From assembly GCA_005800795.1 (NCBI GenBank), contig SYEN01000232.1, forward strand, positions 1-36,062: DNA of 36,062 nt. The letters are read 5' to 3'. Numbering within the stretch: the first letter of the stretch is position 1; each line of letters begins with the position of its first letter. Under the pieces are notes generated by a model. The model was not told where the DNA came from. It ran no database searches and was given only the letters and a program-made list of their open reading frames with translations. This document shows, piece by piece, positions 23,676 to 31,895 of the stretch. The position numbers and the translations under genes were made by a program. The DNA is from Burkholderiales bacterium (GTDB lineage: Bacteria > Pseudomonadota > Gammaproteobacteria > Burkholderiales > SG8-41).

Positions 23676-24532
23676 GTTGTCAGGGTTCCATTCTGATAGT
23701 CGCGAATAGTCTGTTCGATTTCGTCACGCGTGTTCATAACAAAGGGGCCGTATTGCACCACCGGCTCCCGGATCGGCTTACCCGCCAGCAGCAAAAAGCG
23801 CGCCGGGACGTCGTCGGCCGCCACCGTAATCCGGTTACCCGGCGACAGTACGCCGCCGCATTGCGGTTTCAAGACGCGCACTTCATCGCCGGCACCGACC
23901 CGCAACGCGCCTTCGTAAAGATAAATAAACGCGCTGTAGTCTTCGGGCAGGCCGTAATGAAACAGCGAACCGTTGGGCAACTCCACGTCGAGATACAGCG
24001 GATCCGTCGAGCGCCCGGTAATCACGCCTTCAGTCTCCACCCCGGCAACATTGATCGAGCCCGCGATGATTCTCGCGGTGACGCCGTCGGCCAGTGTCAC
24101 CGTGGGAATTTCGTGCGGCTCGATATCGCGGTACCACGCCGGTTTCATCTTCTCGTTTGCGGGCAGGTTCACCCACAACTGAAAACCCCGCATGCGGCCT
24201 GCGGTCTGTTGCGGCATTTCGGAGTGGATAATGCCGCGCCCCGCCGTCATCCACTGCGCGCCGCCGCTTTTGAGATCGCCCTTGTTGCCCATGTGATCTT
24301 CGTGCAGCAAATGGCCATCGAGCATGTACGTCACGGTTTCAAAACCGCGATGCGGATGCGCGGGAAAGCCGGCGATGTAGTCATCCGGATTGTCGGTCGA
24401 AAACTCGTCGAGTATCAAAAACGGATCGACATAAAGGCCTCTCTGGCTGCCCAGGCTGCGCCGCAGCTTGACGCCTGCGCCATCCGAGGTGGGCACGGAA
24501 GGAATCACCTGCTGCAAGGTGCGTACGCTCAT
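23672..24532 (-). CDS. Pirin-family protein
   Basis: This 286-residue bicupin is a pirin. The metal-binding residues are His59 and His61 in FPAHPHRGFETVTY, followed by a further His/Glu pair in RGIIHSEMP. The second cupin and the ending KPIREPVVQYGPFVMNT are also typical. Pirins act as quercetinases or as redox-dependent regulators; in catabolic operons their role is unclear. The start at 24532 (MSVRTLQQVIPS) follows a CGGAG site and lies 4 bp after the stop of the Bug gene. An upstream ATG at 24640 would overlap that gene by over 100 bp and was rejected. The end overlaps the acyl-CoA synthetase start by 4 bp. Confidence 0.92.
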   Translation of the reverse strand: MSVRTLQQVIPSVPTSDGAGVKLRRSLGSQRGLYVDPFLILDEFSTDNPDDYIAGFPAHPHRGFETVTYMLDGHLLHEDHMGNKGDLKSGGAQWMTAGRGIIHSEMPQQTAGRMRGFQLWVNLPANEKMKPAWYRDIEPHEIPTVTLADGVTARIIAGSINVAGVETEGVITGRSTDPLYLDVELPNGSLFHYGLPEDYSAFIYLYEGALRVGAGDEVRVLKPQCGGVLSPGNRITVAADDVPARFLLLAGKPIREPVVQYGPFVMNTRDEIEQTIRDYQNGTLTT

Positions 24533-24536
24533 AAAA

Positions 24537-25538
24537 TTACTCCGCCTTGATGCCCGCCGCGCGCGCGATGGTAGTGAAGCTCGCAATTTCACCCGCGATG
24601 ATTGTGTCGAACTCCGCTGGACCAGTCGGTTTGGGCTCAAGGCCTATCGGCAGCCAGCGTTGTTTCACGTCGGCATCGGAAAGTATGCGGCGTATCTCGC
24701 TGTTCAATTTGCTGACAATGGCCTTGGGCACCTGCGCCGAAGTCAACATGCCGAACCACAAGTCGGCGGTGAAGCCGGGCAACCCCGCCTCGGACAAAGT
24801 GGGCATGTCGGGAATCAGCGCGTCACGCTGCGCGGACGACACGCCCAGGCCAATGACGCGGCCTTCCTTCACCATATTGAGCGCGCTGGCGATGGGCGAC
24901 ATGAACAATTGCACACGCCCGCTGATGGTTTCGGTCAATGCCTCCGGTATCCCCTTGAACGGCACATGCACCAGGTTGATTCCGGCGGCTGCCTTGAACT
25001 GCTCGGCAGCGAAATGCGAGCCGCTGCCCACGCCCGCCGAGGAAAAATTCAATTGACCCGGTTTGGCTTTCGCCACGGTCAGCAGGTCTTTCAATGTTTT
25101 CACACCCAGCGCGGGTGCGGCGACCAACACATATTTTGACACGGCGGTTTGCGTGATACCCGACAGATCCTTGCGCGTGTCGTACGGCAGCTTCGCGTAA
25201 ATGGCCGCCGCCACCGCATGGGCCGTGGACACCGACAGCAGCGTGTGGCCGTCTGGATTGGCAGTCGCCACCAGATTCGCGCCCACCGTGCCGCCTGCGC
25301 CAGGCCGGTTATCGACGATCACCTGCTGCTTCCAGGATTCAGTCAGCTTTTGTGCGACGTAGCGCGCGGTGATATCCGGTCCGCCGCCGGGCGTAAAGCC
25401 GATGATGATGCGGATGGGCTTGCGTGGATAGTCGGATTCCACGGGTTGCGCGGCCGCGCTCGCATTGATACTCGCGCTCACGCTTGCAAACGCTACTATT
25501 GTTATGCCCGAAAGAATCCTGAATTTGTCGCGGCTCAT
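24537..25538 (-). CDS. Bug/TctC-family periplasmic solute receptor
   Basis: The 333-residue protein has a signal peptide (ITIVAFASVSASINASAAAQ) and Bug landmarks PIRIIIGFTPGGGPDITARY, IVDNRPGAGGTVGANLVATA and PDGHTLL. It heads an operon with pirin, acyl-CoA synthetase and the frameshifted amidohydrolase. This context suggests it binds the acid that the operon activates. It is divergent from the MFS transporter across a 107-bp region that must hold both promoters; I could not assign them with confidence. The GGGPD ligand loop differs from the other three receptors, pointing to a different ligand. Confidence 0.94.
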   Translation of the reverse strand: MSRDKFRILSGITIVAFASVSASINASAAAQPVESDYPRKPIRIIIGFTPGGGPDITARYVAQKLTESWKQQVIVDNRPGAGGTVGANLVATANPDGHTLLSVSTAHAVAAAIYAKLPYDTRKDLSGITQTAVSKYVLVAAPALGVKTLKDLLTVAKAKPGQLNFSSAGVGSGSHFAAEQFKAAAGINLVHVPFKGIPEALTETISGRVQLFMSPIASALNMVKEGRVIGLGVSSAQRDALIPDMPTLSEAGLPGFTADLWFGMLTSAQVPKAIVSKLNSEIRRILSDADVKQRWLPIGLEPKPTGPAEFDTIIAGEIASFTTIARAAGIKAE

Positions 25539-25645
25539 TGGCGCTCGATTCTCTGTGATGTCGTGAATATTATCATTCGTGCAGCGGCCTCAGCGCACTT
25601 GGCTGGCCGCGTACCACGGACAGGCGCGGCTATAATCGATGGGCC

Positions 25646-26794
25646 ATGCCAGCCGCGATTGCACTCCTGTTAACCCTTTCCACCGCGCTGTTCATCGCTT
25701 CCAAGGGCAATCGCATTCTGGTCACACTCACCGCCGTGGATGCGGGGGCGGGCCCACTGCAAATCGGCATCCTGTTCGCGCTGCACGGGCTGTTTCCCTT
25801 TCTGCTGGCGATTGTCGCAGGACGCCTGGCCGACCGTATCGACAACCAGCGGTTGATCTACAGCGGCATCGCCGTATTTGCATGCAGCCTCGCGCTACCG
25901 TACATATGGCCCGGTCTGGGCACGCTGTTTGTTTCTGCGGCTGTCGGCGGCCTCGGCAATATGCTGTTCGTGCTCGCATTGCAGAATCTCATCGGCGTGT
26001 TGTCCACAGCCGCCACGCGCAGGCGAAATTACAGCTGGTATGCGCTGGGCGAATCGGCCGGGCATGGCCTGGGCCCGATAGGCATCGGCCTGTGCATCGA
26101 CAACTTCAGCACCTCGACAGCGTTTTTGATCGCTGCCTTGTTCAGCGCGATTTGGCTGCCGGTGGCGTATTGCTTTCGGCAACATTTTCCCGCAGTCAAA
26201 CCGCAGGAACTCAAAGCAGAAAATACGACTCGCAGCAGCCTCGATCTGCTCAAGCTGCCCGCGATGCGCATGGCACTTATTACCAATGGCGTGTTCATGA
26301 TCGGCTTTGATTTGTTCAACCTGTACATTCCCGTGTACGGTCGCGGTCTGGGTCTTAGCGCCACCGCTATCGGGCTCATCGTGGGTGCCTACGCACTCGC
26401 GGCGGTCATAACGCGCGGTTTTCTACCCGTGGCCAGCGCGCGCTGGAGCACGCGGCACATTCTCACGCTGGCGCTCGCAGCACCCGCTTGCGCGTTCGTG
26501 TTGATACCGTTCATCGGCAGCGTGTGGCTGTTGGCGCCACTGGCGTTCGTAATCGGCCTCGGCGTCGGCTGCGGCATGCCGCTATCGATGGAACTCGCCT
26601 TCAACGCTTCGCCAGAAGGCCGCACGGCCGAATCCGTTGCCATGCGGCTTACCGTCAGCTTTGGCGCACATGTTTTCATACCGCCGCTGTTTGGCGCGCT
26701 CGGGGCGGCCATCGGATTGGCGCCCGTGTTCTGGGTGTGTGCCATGGCGTTGGGTGGCGGTGCGGCCATGCATGCGCGGCACAAGACCGAATAA
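25646..26794 (+). CDS. MFS transporter
   Basis: A 382-residue membrane protein with about twelve hydrophobic segments (for example ALLLTLSTALFIAS, LFALHGLFPFLLAIVAG and the segments in the second half starting MALITNGVFMIGFDLF). The loop GRLADRIDNQRLIY after the second segment is the MFS motif A. It is probably a proton-coupled importer or exporter of a small organic molecule. The first ATG at 25646 was chosen; it directly precedes the first hydrophobic segment. It is divergent from the Bug-pirin-acyl-CoA synthetase operon and may transport the same compound or its product; this link is inference. Confidence 0.9.
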   Translation: MPAAIALLLTLSTALFIASKGNRILVTLTAVDAGAGPLQIGILFALHGLFPFLLAIVAGRLADRIDNQRLIYSGIAVFACSLALPYIWPGLGTLFVSAAVGGLGNMLFVLALQNLIGVLSTAATRRRNYSWYALGESAGHGLGPIGIGLCIDNFSTSTAFLIAALFSAIWLPVAYCFRQHFPAVKPQELKAENTTRSSLDLLKLPAMRMALITNGVFMIGFDLFNLYIPVYGRGLGLSATAIGLIVGAYALAAVITRGFLPVASARWSTRHILTLALAAPACAFVLIPFIGSVWLLAPLAFVIGLGVGCGMPLSMELAFNASPEGRTAESVAMRLTVSFGAHVFIPPLFGALGAAIGLAPVFWVCAMALGGGAAMHARHKTE

Positions 26795-26834
26795 GAGCGA
26801 AATCAGCAAGGTCGTCCACGTCAGTGGCAATACC

Positions 26835-26864
26835 GTAAGTATTTGTTTTAATTGATCTTTTTTA
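26835..26864 (+). repeat. AT-rich boundary motif, copy 8
   Basis: GTAAGTATTTGTTTTAATTG followed by ATCTTTTTTA. Its last three bases are the complement of the TAA stop codon of the minus-strand TctC remnant. It also separates that gene from the convergent MFS gene. Confidence 0.7.
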
Positions 26865-27661
26865 AACGTCCACTAATCCCAGTGCATGCAGCATCTTGCG
26901 GCTGAACACGCGCCCATTACCCCAAAAGGTCATCCGCGCATTACCGGTAATGAGTTTAGCCGACCAGCAATTGGCGGCCTGTTCCTCCTGCCATACCGGG
27001 TATTCGAGCGCCTTGCCCAGCGCATCGATCAGGAACGCGATGTGTTCTGCACTGATGTCCGGCGCGCCGGCAAACACGCCTGGCCATTCCCTTTCACCAC
27101 ATCATCCATTGCGTAAAGCGCCAACTCAAATACCCGTAAATTGAGCTTGCGCGGATCAGCGCCGGCATGCATCAGCAACTGCCCCAGCGCCACATGATTG
27201 GTCGTGCCAATGGCCGTCGCCAGCGCAACTTTCATCGCGGCAGGATCAGCCGCCAGCGTGGACAGCAATGTCTTCGCATCCCGCAACGGCGAAGCCGCCG
27301 GCACGATAAACGCCAGATATTCCGAGTAAAGATTCGCCACGGGTGTTAACTCCGTATGATCGTAATCGCTAATGCCCTGAACACGGTTGCTCAACAGCGG
27401 CGTCGCGCTGATCGACAACACATGCGGATCGCCCACCCTCGCCCGCAATGCATCCCAAGCCTTGCCGCCACCCTTACCAGAGATGTTGGTGATATTCATC
27501 GGCATATCCACGAGACCGGCGCTTTGCATGATGTGCATCAGCGTGCGGGCAAGTCGGTCCTGGCCGCCGCCGGGTGGGGTGCCTACGATGAATTCAATTG
27601 CTTGGGTGAGGCGCCAGCCATCTCCGCCTATAGCTATGTTTGTATCAGGTCGATTCGGCAT
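26862..27661 (-). pseudogene. Degraded TctC/Bug-like receptor
   Basis: The first frame (27661 to about 27090) encodes AIEFIVGTPPGGGQDRLART, YDHTELTPVANLY and NHVALGQLLMHAGADPRKLN, clearly a TctC-type receptor. It lacks a signal peptide. After VVKG the frame shifts by one base within a G-run (near 27090), and the second frame carries the family's C-terminal end (EWPGVFAGAPDISAEHIAFL, then YPVWQEEQAANCW). The conserved middle, which normally contains GGxVDxxxxN and LRALAVS-like segments, is missing between RKLNLRVFEL and MDDVVKG, an apparent loss of several tens of codons. With no signal peptide, an internal deletion and a frameshift, this is best called a pseudogene. A strong AAGGA ribosome site still precedes the ATG. 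Confidence 0.82.
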
Positions 27662-28030
27662 TTTTTTCCTTTTTTTCAGATTTGAAGGCCTATCAGCGCT
27701 AATTGCAGGAACACCGCAAATAGTGTGTGTTAATGCTGCCAGTCATTAAATTTCAATAAATTCAAATAAATACACAAACCAAATCGATTAATGCGCCGAC
27801 ACTTTACAGGCATCCTCGCAGGATGCTCTACCACGCCACATCCCCCATAAATCAACAAACGAATGTAAATGCTTCACAAAATTAAGCGGAACTATTTACC
27901 ACTCTCCTGTTCGCCAAATCTGTAACTTACGCGAAACGATTTAGCAATAATTGAAACAATCAAGATACTGCGTCGCCAAGTTTGCTTTCTTCGAGTTCCC
28001 AAATTACGACATTTCCAAGAGGGTGTCGCC
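27662..28030. other. Intergenic region, 369 bp, AT-rich
   Basis: No gene, tRNA or clear promoter was found. It contains a short hairpin GCATCCT-CGC-AGGATGC (27810-27826) without a T-run, and AT-rich stretches around 27745-27790 that loosely resemble the dispersed AT-rich motif. It marks the border between the GC-rich catabolic genes and the AT-richer islet to the right. A ribosome-like AGAGGG stands just before the next start. Confidence 0.6.
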
Positions 28031-28504
28031 ATGAATCTCACGGATCATTTTACGCTTGAAGAGCTGGTGTTTTCCCAGACCGCCGTGCGTGACAACATTG
28101 ATAATAAGCCGAACAACGGACAGTTCCAAAATCTCAAGAATCTGTGCGTCAACATCCTTGAGCCAGTTCGCGTGAGTATAAACAGGCCCATCGCTGTCAC
28201 CTCCGGCTTTCGCAGTGAGCGGCTAAATAAAGCGGTCGGCGGATCGCCCGATAGTCAGCACATGAAAGGACAGGCTGCGGACATCGTGTGCTTTGGGATG
28301 TCCGCAAAATCGCTGTTCAAACGGATCCTCGAGTTGGGCATTCCATACGACCAGATCATTTACGAAGGCGCGCAGACGAACGCGTGGGTTCACATATCGT
28401 TCGACGCCGTGCAATCCCGACGCAGCATACTGCTGGCGACGTTTCCACCTGCGGGCGGCGTTCAATACGCCAAATTGACCAAGACAGAAGCAATGAATCT
28501 ATAA
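28031..28504 (+). CDS. Peptidase M15-family protein (phage endolysin-like)
   Basis: The 157-residue protein is a zinc D-Ala-D-Ala carboxypeptidase/endopeptidase of the M15 type found in phage lysis cassettes and in small cellular hydrolases. The zinc ligands are visible as His77 and Asp84 in SQHMKGQAAD and His121 in NAWVHISFD, preceded by VTSGFRSERLNKAVGGSP. It should cut peptidoglycan stem peptides. It has no signal peptide, as in phage endolysins that need a holin. It starts at 28031 after AGAGGG and leads an AT-rich three-gene group with a lipoprotein and an outer-membrane protein. No holin or other phage genes are seen. Confidence 0.88.
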   Translation: MNLTDHFTLEELVFSQTAVRDNIDNKPNNGQFQNLKNLCVNILEPVRVSINRPIAVTSGFRSERLNKAVGGSPDSQHMKGQAADIVCFGMSAKSLFKRILELGIPYDQIIYEGAQTNAWVHISFDAVQSRRSILLATFPPAGGVQYAKLTKTEAMNL

Positions 28505-28578
28505 ACGGCTGTTCACTCGGTCGACAAATCGCAAAATGGAAAACCCTCAAGTTCAAATCAGCATCTCAGGAGATGGAT

Positions 28579-29127
28579 ATGAATAGCCTTCCTAGAATAG
28601 CCGCAATCTGCATCGCCCTGACATTGCCGGGCTGCGCCAATCTCGGCGGCGGGATTGCAACCGCCGCGTGGCCTTGGCCAGAGAACAGTGTGAAATTGTG
28701 CGGCCCCTGCAACGCGAAGCAGGCGTTGATTGCCTTTAATGATGCAAGCAAATTTTGCCGCGACGTGCAGAACTATTATGAATCAGGCGGTCGACGGCAA
28801 GGTTCAAACCAAGTCTACATAGGCGCATTAGGCTCCATCGCAGGGAGCGTTCTGGCCCCGATATCAAAAGGAACGGCGGCTACCGCCTGGTCCGGTTTAT
28901 CTGGCGCGACCAATGCATTACAGTTGTCGATTGACGAAGCATTTTCTGCCAACGTTGCGGTCAAGCGGCGTGTTGCCGTCTCGGACGCGGCAAAAACTGC
29001 AGCGAACGCATACAACACTGAAACAGACTACGACAAGAAATTTGCATCAGCGGTAAACATGGCTCGCAATTGTGCAATGGGGGCGGCCGACGCGGATAAA
29101 ATTATTCTAAAAGCAATAACAGATTAG
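28579..29127 (+). CDS. Small predicted lipoprotein of unknown function
   Basis: I do not recognise this 182-residue protein. It starts with a clear lipoprotein signal: MNSLPRIAAICIALTLPGC, with Cys19 as the probable lipidated residue. A CGPCNAK motif follows near residues 38-44. The rest is alanine-rich with weak helical character. The start at 28579 was chosen because AGGAG stands six bases upstream; another ATG at 28573 overlaps that site too closely. It lies between the M15 peptidase and the outer-membrane protein on the same strand, 74 bp and 80 bp away, so it is likely part of one transcription unit. Its GC content and codon use look lower than in the flanking catabolic genes. Confidence 0.75.
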   Translation: MNSLPRIAAICIALTLPGCANLGGGIATAAWPWPENSVKLCGPCNAKQALIAFNDASKFCRDVQNYYESGGRRQGSNQVYIGALGSIAGSVLAPISKGTAATAWSGLSGATNALQLSIDEAFSANVAVKRRVAVSDAAKTAANAYNTETDYDKKFASAVNMARNCAMGAADADKIILKAITD

Positions 29128-29207
29128 CGACCGGCAATTGAATCAAAAGAATGTCTTATAAGAGATTGGCATCCAAGTCGTTCCCCGTCCGAAGTCGAGG
29201 AGCAAAC

Positions 29208-30284
29208 ATGAATCTGCCAAAAATCACGAACCGGTCTCACCTGCTTTTGATGGCGCTGTGCGCATCGGGATATGCAGGTAGTGGTTACTGTGCAAGTTCC
29301 GATACTGTGAGCATCGTTGAATTGCAGAAGTGCCGGGATGCTGGCGATAACGATGCCAGTCTCAAGTGCTATCAATTGTTGACAAAGGCATCCGAGAAAG
29401 CGACAACGGTGCTGGCGGACAGGTCCAAATCCGCATCCATCGAAGGCTGGGACACCCAATACACCCGGGGAAAAATCCTCGACAACATGGAATTTAGTTA
29501 TTTCACCGCAGGCACCGGCGCACGCATAGGTGCCGACCAGACCACGGCTAACATGCTCTACGAAGCGCAGATATTCAAGAATATCTCGTGGTACGAGTGG
29601 AAACTCGGACAATCGAAGATTTGGCTCGATATACCCGTCAAAATTACCGTGCGGCAACTCACGGAAAACTCTAAACCCGTGCGCACCCCCAGCTATGTCC
29701 CGGGCGTGCGGCTTTATATGTCCTCAGACGCTATCTTGAACGAGAAAAATTACCTCACCTACTACAGCTTGGGCTTTCATCACTATTCCAACGGACAGGA
29801 AGGCACGCCAGAGACACGCGAGGGGCTGGCAAATACGCGCAGCGGCAGTTTCAACTCTAACTACGTTGAAGCGGCAGGCCATATCTTCCAGAAGGACGCC
29901 GACTGGGTGGAAACGGGCCGATTGGCGTTTCGCCAACACCTTTATGGCACTTGGGAGTCGTTTCAGTTGGAGCGATATCCCAAACGCCACGTATCTCTCG
30001 AACTCAGAACACCAGAATTCTTCCGCGACCGCCCTACGCAATTCCGGCTGACCGAAACCGTGAGCTGGGGTAACCGATACGCCGTCAAAAACGACGTGAT
30101 CCCCGCGCTAAACGCCGAAGCCCGCATTCGAGACAGATTTCACACGACTTTTGAAGTGCTATCGCGCGTTAGCCCCAGGAGCAGCCTTGCATGGTATGTT
30201 CGCTACGACCTCGGGCGCGACTACTACAATATCAATTTCCAGAATCGCATGAATCGTTTTCAAATTGGCGTCGCGGCGCGGTAA
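29208..30284 (+). CDS. Outer-membrane phospholipase A (OMPLA)-like beta-barrel protein
   Basis: The 358-residue protein has a signal peptide (LLLMALCASGYAGSGYCAS). Its later part alternates aromatic and polar residues in a beta-barrel pattern. The segment LGFHHYSNGQEG resembles the OMPLA active site, in which His and Ser stand in an H-x-S-N-G motif: His192 and Ser194 here. The third residue, Asn in OMPLA, may be Asn216 in GSFNSNYVEA, about 10 residues further than in E. coli. The ending DYYNINFQNRMNRFQIGVAAR resembles a terminal strand, although there is no terminal Phe. If active it would hydrolyse outer-membrane phospholipids. The start at 29208 has a GAGGA site; a longer frame from 29151 lacks a leader. 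Confidence 0.6.
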   Translation: MNLPKITNRSHLLLMALCASGYAGSGYCASSDTVSIVELQKCRDAGDNDASLKCYQLLTKASEKATTVLADRSKSASIEGWDTQYTRGKILDNMEFSYFTAGTGARIGADQTTANMLYEAQIFKNISWYEWKLGQSKIWLDIPVKITVRQLTENSKPVRTPSYVPGVRLYMSSDAILNEKNYLTYYSLGFHHYSNGQEGTPETREGLANTRSGSFNSNYVEAAGHIFQKDADWVETGRLAFRQHLYGTWESFQLERYPKRHVSLELRTPEFFRDRPTQFRLTETVSWGNRYAVKNDVIPALNAEARIRDRFHTTFEVLSRVSPRSSLAWYVRYDLGRDYYNINFQNRMNRFQIGVAAR

Positions 30285-30300
30285 TGCGCGTAAGGCAGCG

Positions 30301-31242
30301 TCAGGGTCGTGAGTGGCTCCGCGCACTGCCATCTGCCCACAACACCAACACATCCCAAACCGTCCGATTACAAGGCGTAGCCACGCCCACCTTCTGCCCC
30401 AACCGCACGACGCCCCCTGCGAGCGACTCCACCTCAAGCCGGTTGCCGTTTTTCAAATCGTGATGCAACGATGAATCCATCGTCGCCGGCACGCTGTCGG
30501 CGAATTTCAATCGGTCATCCGCGTAATCTTCCGGCAACGCCACGCCCAACGCCCTCCCCACGGCGACGGCTTCTTTCATCAAGTCATGCAGGAAGGCGCG
30601 CGTTTGCGGGTTTTCGCAGATGGGACCTATCGTTGTGCGCATACTCGCGGTGGCGCCGGAAAGTCCCACCAGAAACGTGTATTTCTCCCACAGCGTGCGG
30701 CGGATGTCGATTGATAGTTCGGCCTGGATGCCGGCTTTGAGCAATGCGGCGAGCAGATTTTCCGAGCGCTCGGATTTTTTGCCATCGTATTCGCCGAACA
30801 CCAACCGCTGCAACGTACCGACCTGATTGATCACGCCGGGGCGCGAGATATGCGTGCCCACGTAAGCCACGCCGCCCATCAGCGCTTGTTCGCCGAAGAT
30901 GCTACCGAGGATGTCGTCTTTCACCACGCCGTTTTGCAGCGACAACACGGCTGTGTGTGGCCCGGCGATGGGCTTCAAGATTTTTGCCACGGCTTCGGTA
31001 TCCCATAGCTTGACGGCGAACAGGATCAGGTCTGGCGTGCCTGCTGATGTGGGGTCGTCGATGACTTTGACGGGCTTTACCAGTGTATTACCCAGCGTGG
31101 CGTTTTCGATCAGCAGGCCGTGCTCACGCATGGCTGCAAGATGCGCGCCACGCGCAACGAAGGTAACATCGCAACCCACACTGGCCAGACGCCCGCCGTA
31201 GAGGCCGCCGACGCCGCCGGAACCCATCACGAGTATTTTCAT
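30301..31242 (-). CDS. 2-dehydropantoate 2-reductase-like (ketopantoate reductase family) protein
   Basis: This 313-residue NADPH-dependent reductase has the Rossmann motif MKILVMGSGGVGGLYGGRLA at the N-terminus. In the C-terminal domain the conserved lysine lies in LWEKYTFLVGLSGATASMRTT. The NGV segment (LSLQNGVVKDDIL) and the ending also fit. In the classical pathway it reduces ketopantoate to pantoate for CoA synthesis; paralogues in catabolic clusters often act on other 2-keto acids. The context (no pan genes, several acid-oxidising enzymes) leaves the substrate open. The start is preceded directly by an AT-rich motif that provides the AAAGGA ribosome site. It is convergent with the OMPLA-like gene, 16 bp apart. 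Confidence 0.87.
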   Translation of the reverse strand: MKILVMGSGGVGGLYGGRLASVGCDVTFVARGAHLAAMREHGLLIENATLGNTLVKPVKVIDDPTSAGTPDLILFAVKLWDTEAVAKILKPIAGPHTAVLSLQNGVVKDDILGSIFGEQALMGGVAYVGTHISRPGVINQVGTLQRLVFGEYDGKKSERSENLLAALLKAGIQAELSIDIRRTLWEKYTFLVGLSGATASMRTTIGPICENPQTRAFLHDLMKEAVAVGRALGVALPEDYADDRLKFADSVPATMDSSLHHDLKNGNRLEVESLAGGVVRLGQKVGVATPCNRTVWDVLVLWADGSARSHSRP

Positions 31243-31267
31243 TTTTCCTTTAAAAACAATTGGTTAC
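31243..31267 (-). repeat. AT-rich boundary motif, copy 9 (carries a ribosome site)
   Basis: On the minus strand GTAACCAATTGTTTTTAAAG followed by GAAAA runs straight into the ATG of the ketopantoate-reductase-like gene. It resembles the copy in front of the CMD-like gene. Confidence 0.7.
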
Positions 31268-31284
31268 GACGATTCAGCGCGCTA

Positions 31285-31878
31285 TCACTTTGCCCCGGGC
31301 TTTTGATGGTTATGCCGCATTTCCGCCAGCATGTTGCAAAACAGCGCGCCTTGTTCGAGCGCGTCTTCCACCGCAACATGCGTATGCGGCAACGGGTCGT
31401 ACCAGTGGCGCGGCAGAAACTCCTTGGTGGTGCGCTGCCAGTTGGTGTTGGTGAGCGACATCGCAAGCGTACGCAGGTCAATGCCCGAATGCCGGAACGG
31501 GCTGGCGCCGGTGAACTTGAACAAATACCACTGCACAAACATGAAATCGAAGGTCACCGGAAACCCGACAAACACCGGCAAGCCCGGCAGCTTTTTCAGC
31601 CACGTCAGCAGCGCGCGCATCGCCTGCTCAGGCGGCTGTGTGTCCTTGCGATGCGCGACCCAAGCCTCCCTTTGCGTCTCCCACCACGCCATGGTAACGG
31701 GATGTCCGGTGGCGCCGGGGAGCATTTCAAGATTGACGGAGAACGTACCAATCAGCGTTTTGTCTGCAAGGTAAGCCGCGCAGCCCACACTCAGCATTGA
31801 ATGCGGTCCGGGGATGGGGCCATCGGTCTCTACATCGGTGCTGACGTAGATTTCGGGCAGATCGGGATGTTCGGCCAT
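31285..31878 (-). CDS. DnaQ-like DEDDh 3'-5' exonuclease
   Basis: The 197-residue protein has the DEDDh exonuclease layout: Asp15 and Glu17 in STDVETDG, a middle acidic residue Asp111 in VGFPVTFDFMFVQWYL, and His167/Asp172 in HVAVEDALEQG. The fold is shared by DNA polymerase III epsilon, RNase T and oligoribonuclease; the fully spaced motifs suggest activity on nucleic acid. It looks like a stand-alone member; it lacks the beta-clamp-binding sequence expected for epsilon. It lies between a reductase and a dehydrogenase, with 42 bp and 17 bp spacers, so it is probably read through as part of the same transcript by chance of location. Confidence 0.85.
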   Translation of the reverse strand: MAEHPDLPEIYVSTDVETDGPIPGPHSMLSVGCAAYLADKTLIGTFSVNLEMLPGATGHPVTMAWWETQREAWVAHRKDTQPPEQAMRALLTWLKKLPGLPVFVGFPVTFDFMFVQWYLFKFTGASPFRHSGIDLRTLAMSLTNTNWQRTTKEFLPRHWYDPLPHTHVAVEDALEQGALFCNMLAEMRHNHQKPGAK

Positions 31879-31895
31879 GTAGGACTCGCAAAAAC

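Noticed and set aside
27799..27842. tRNA-like D-arm text (GTGGTAGAGCATCC) on the minus strand near a small hairpin
   Set aside because: No matching GCTC partner, no anticodon arm or T-arm was found, so it is not a tRNA and only weak evidence for an attachment-site remnant.
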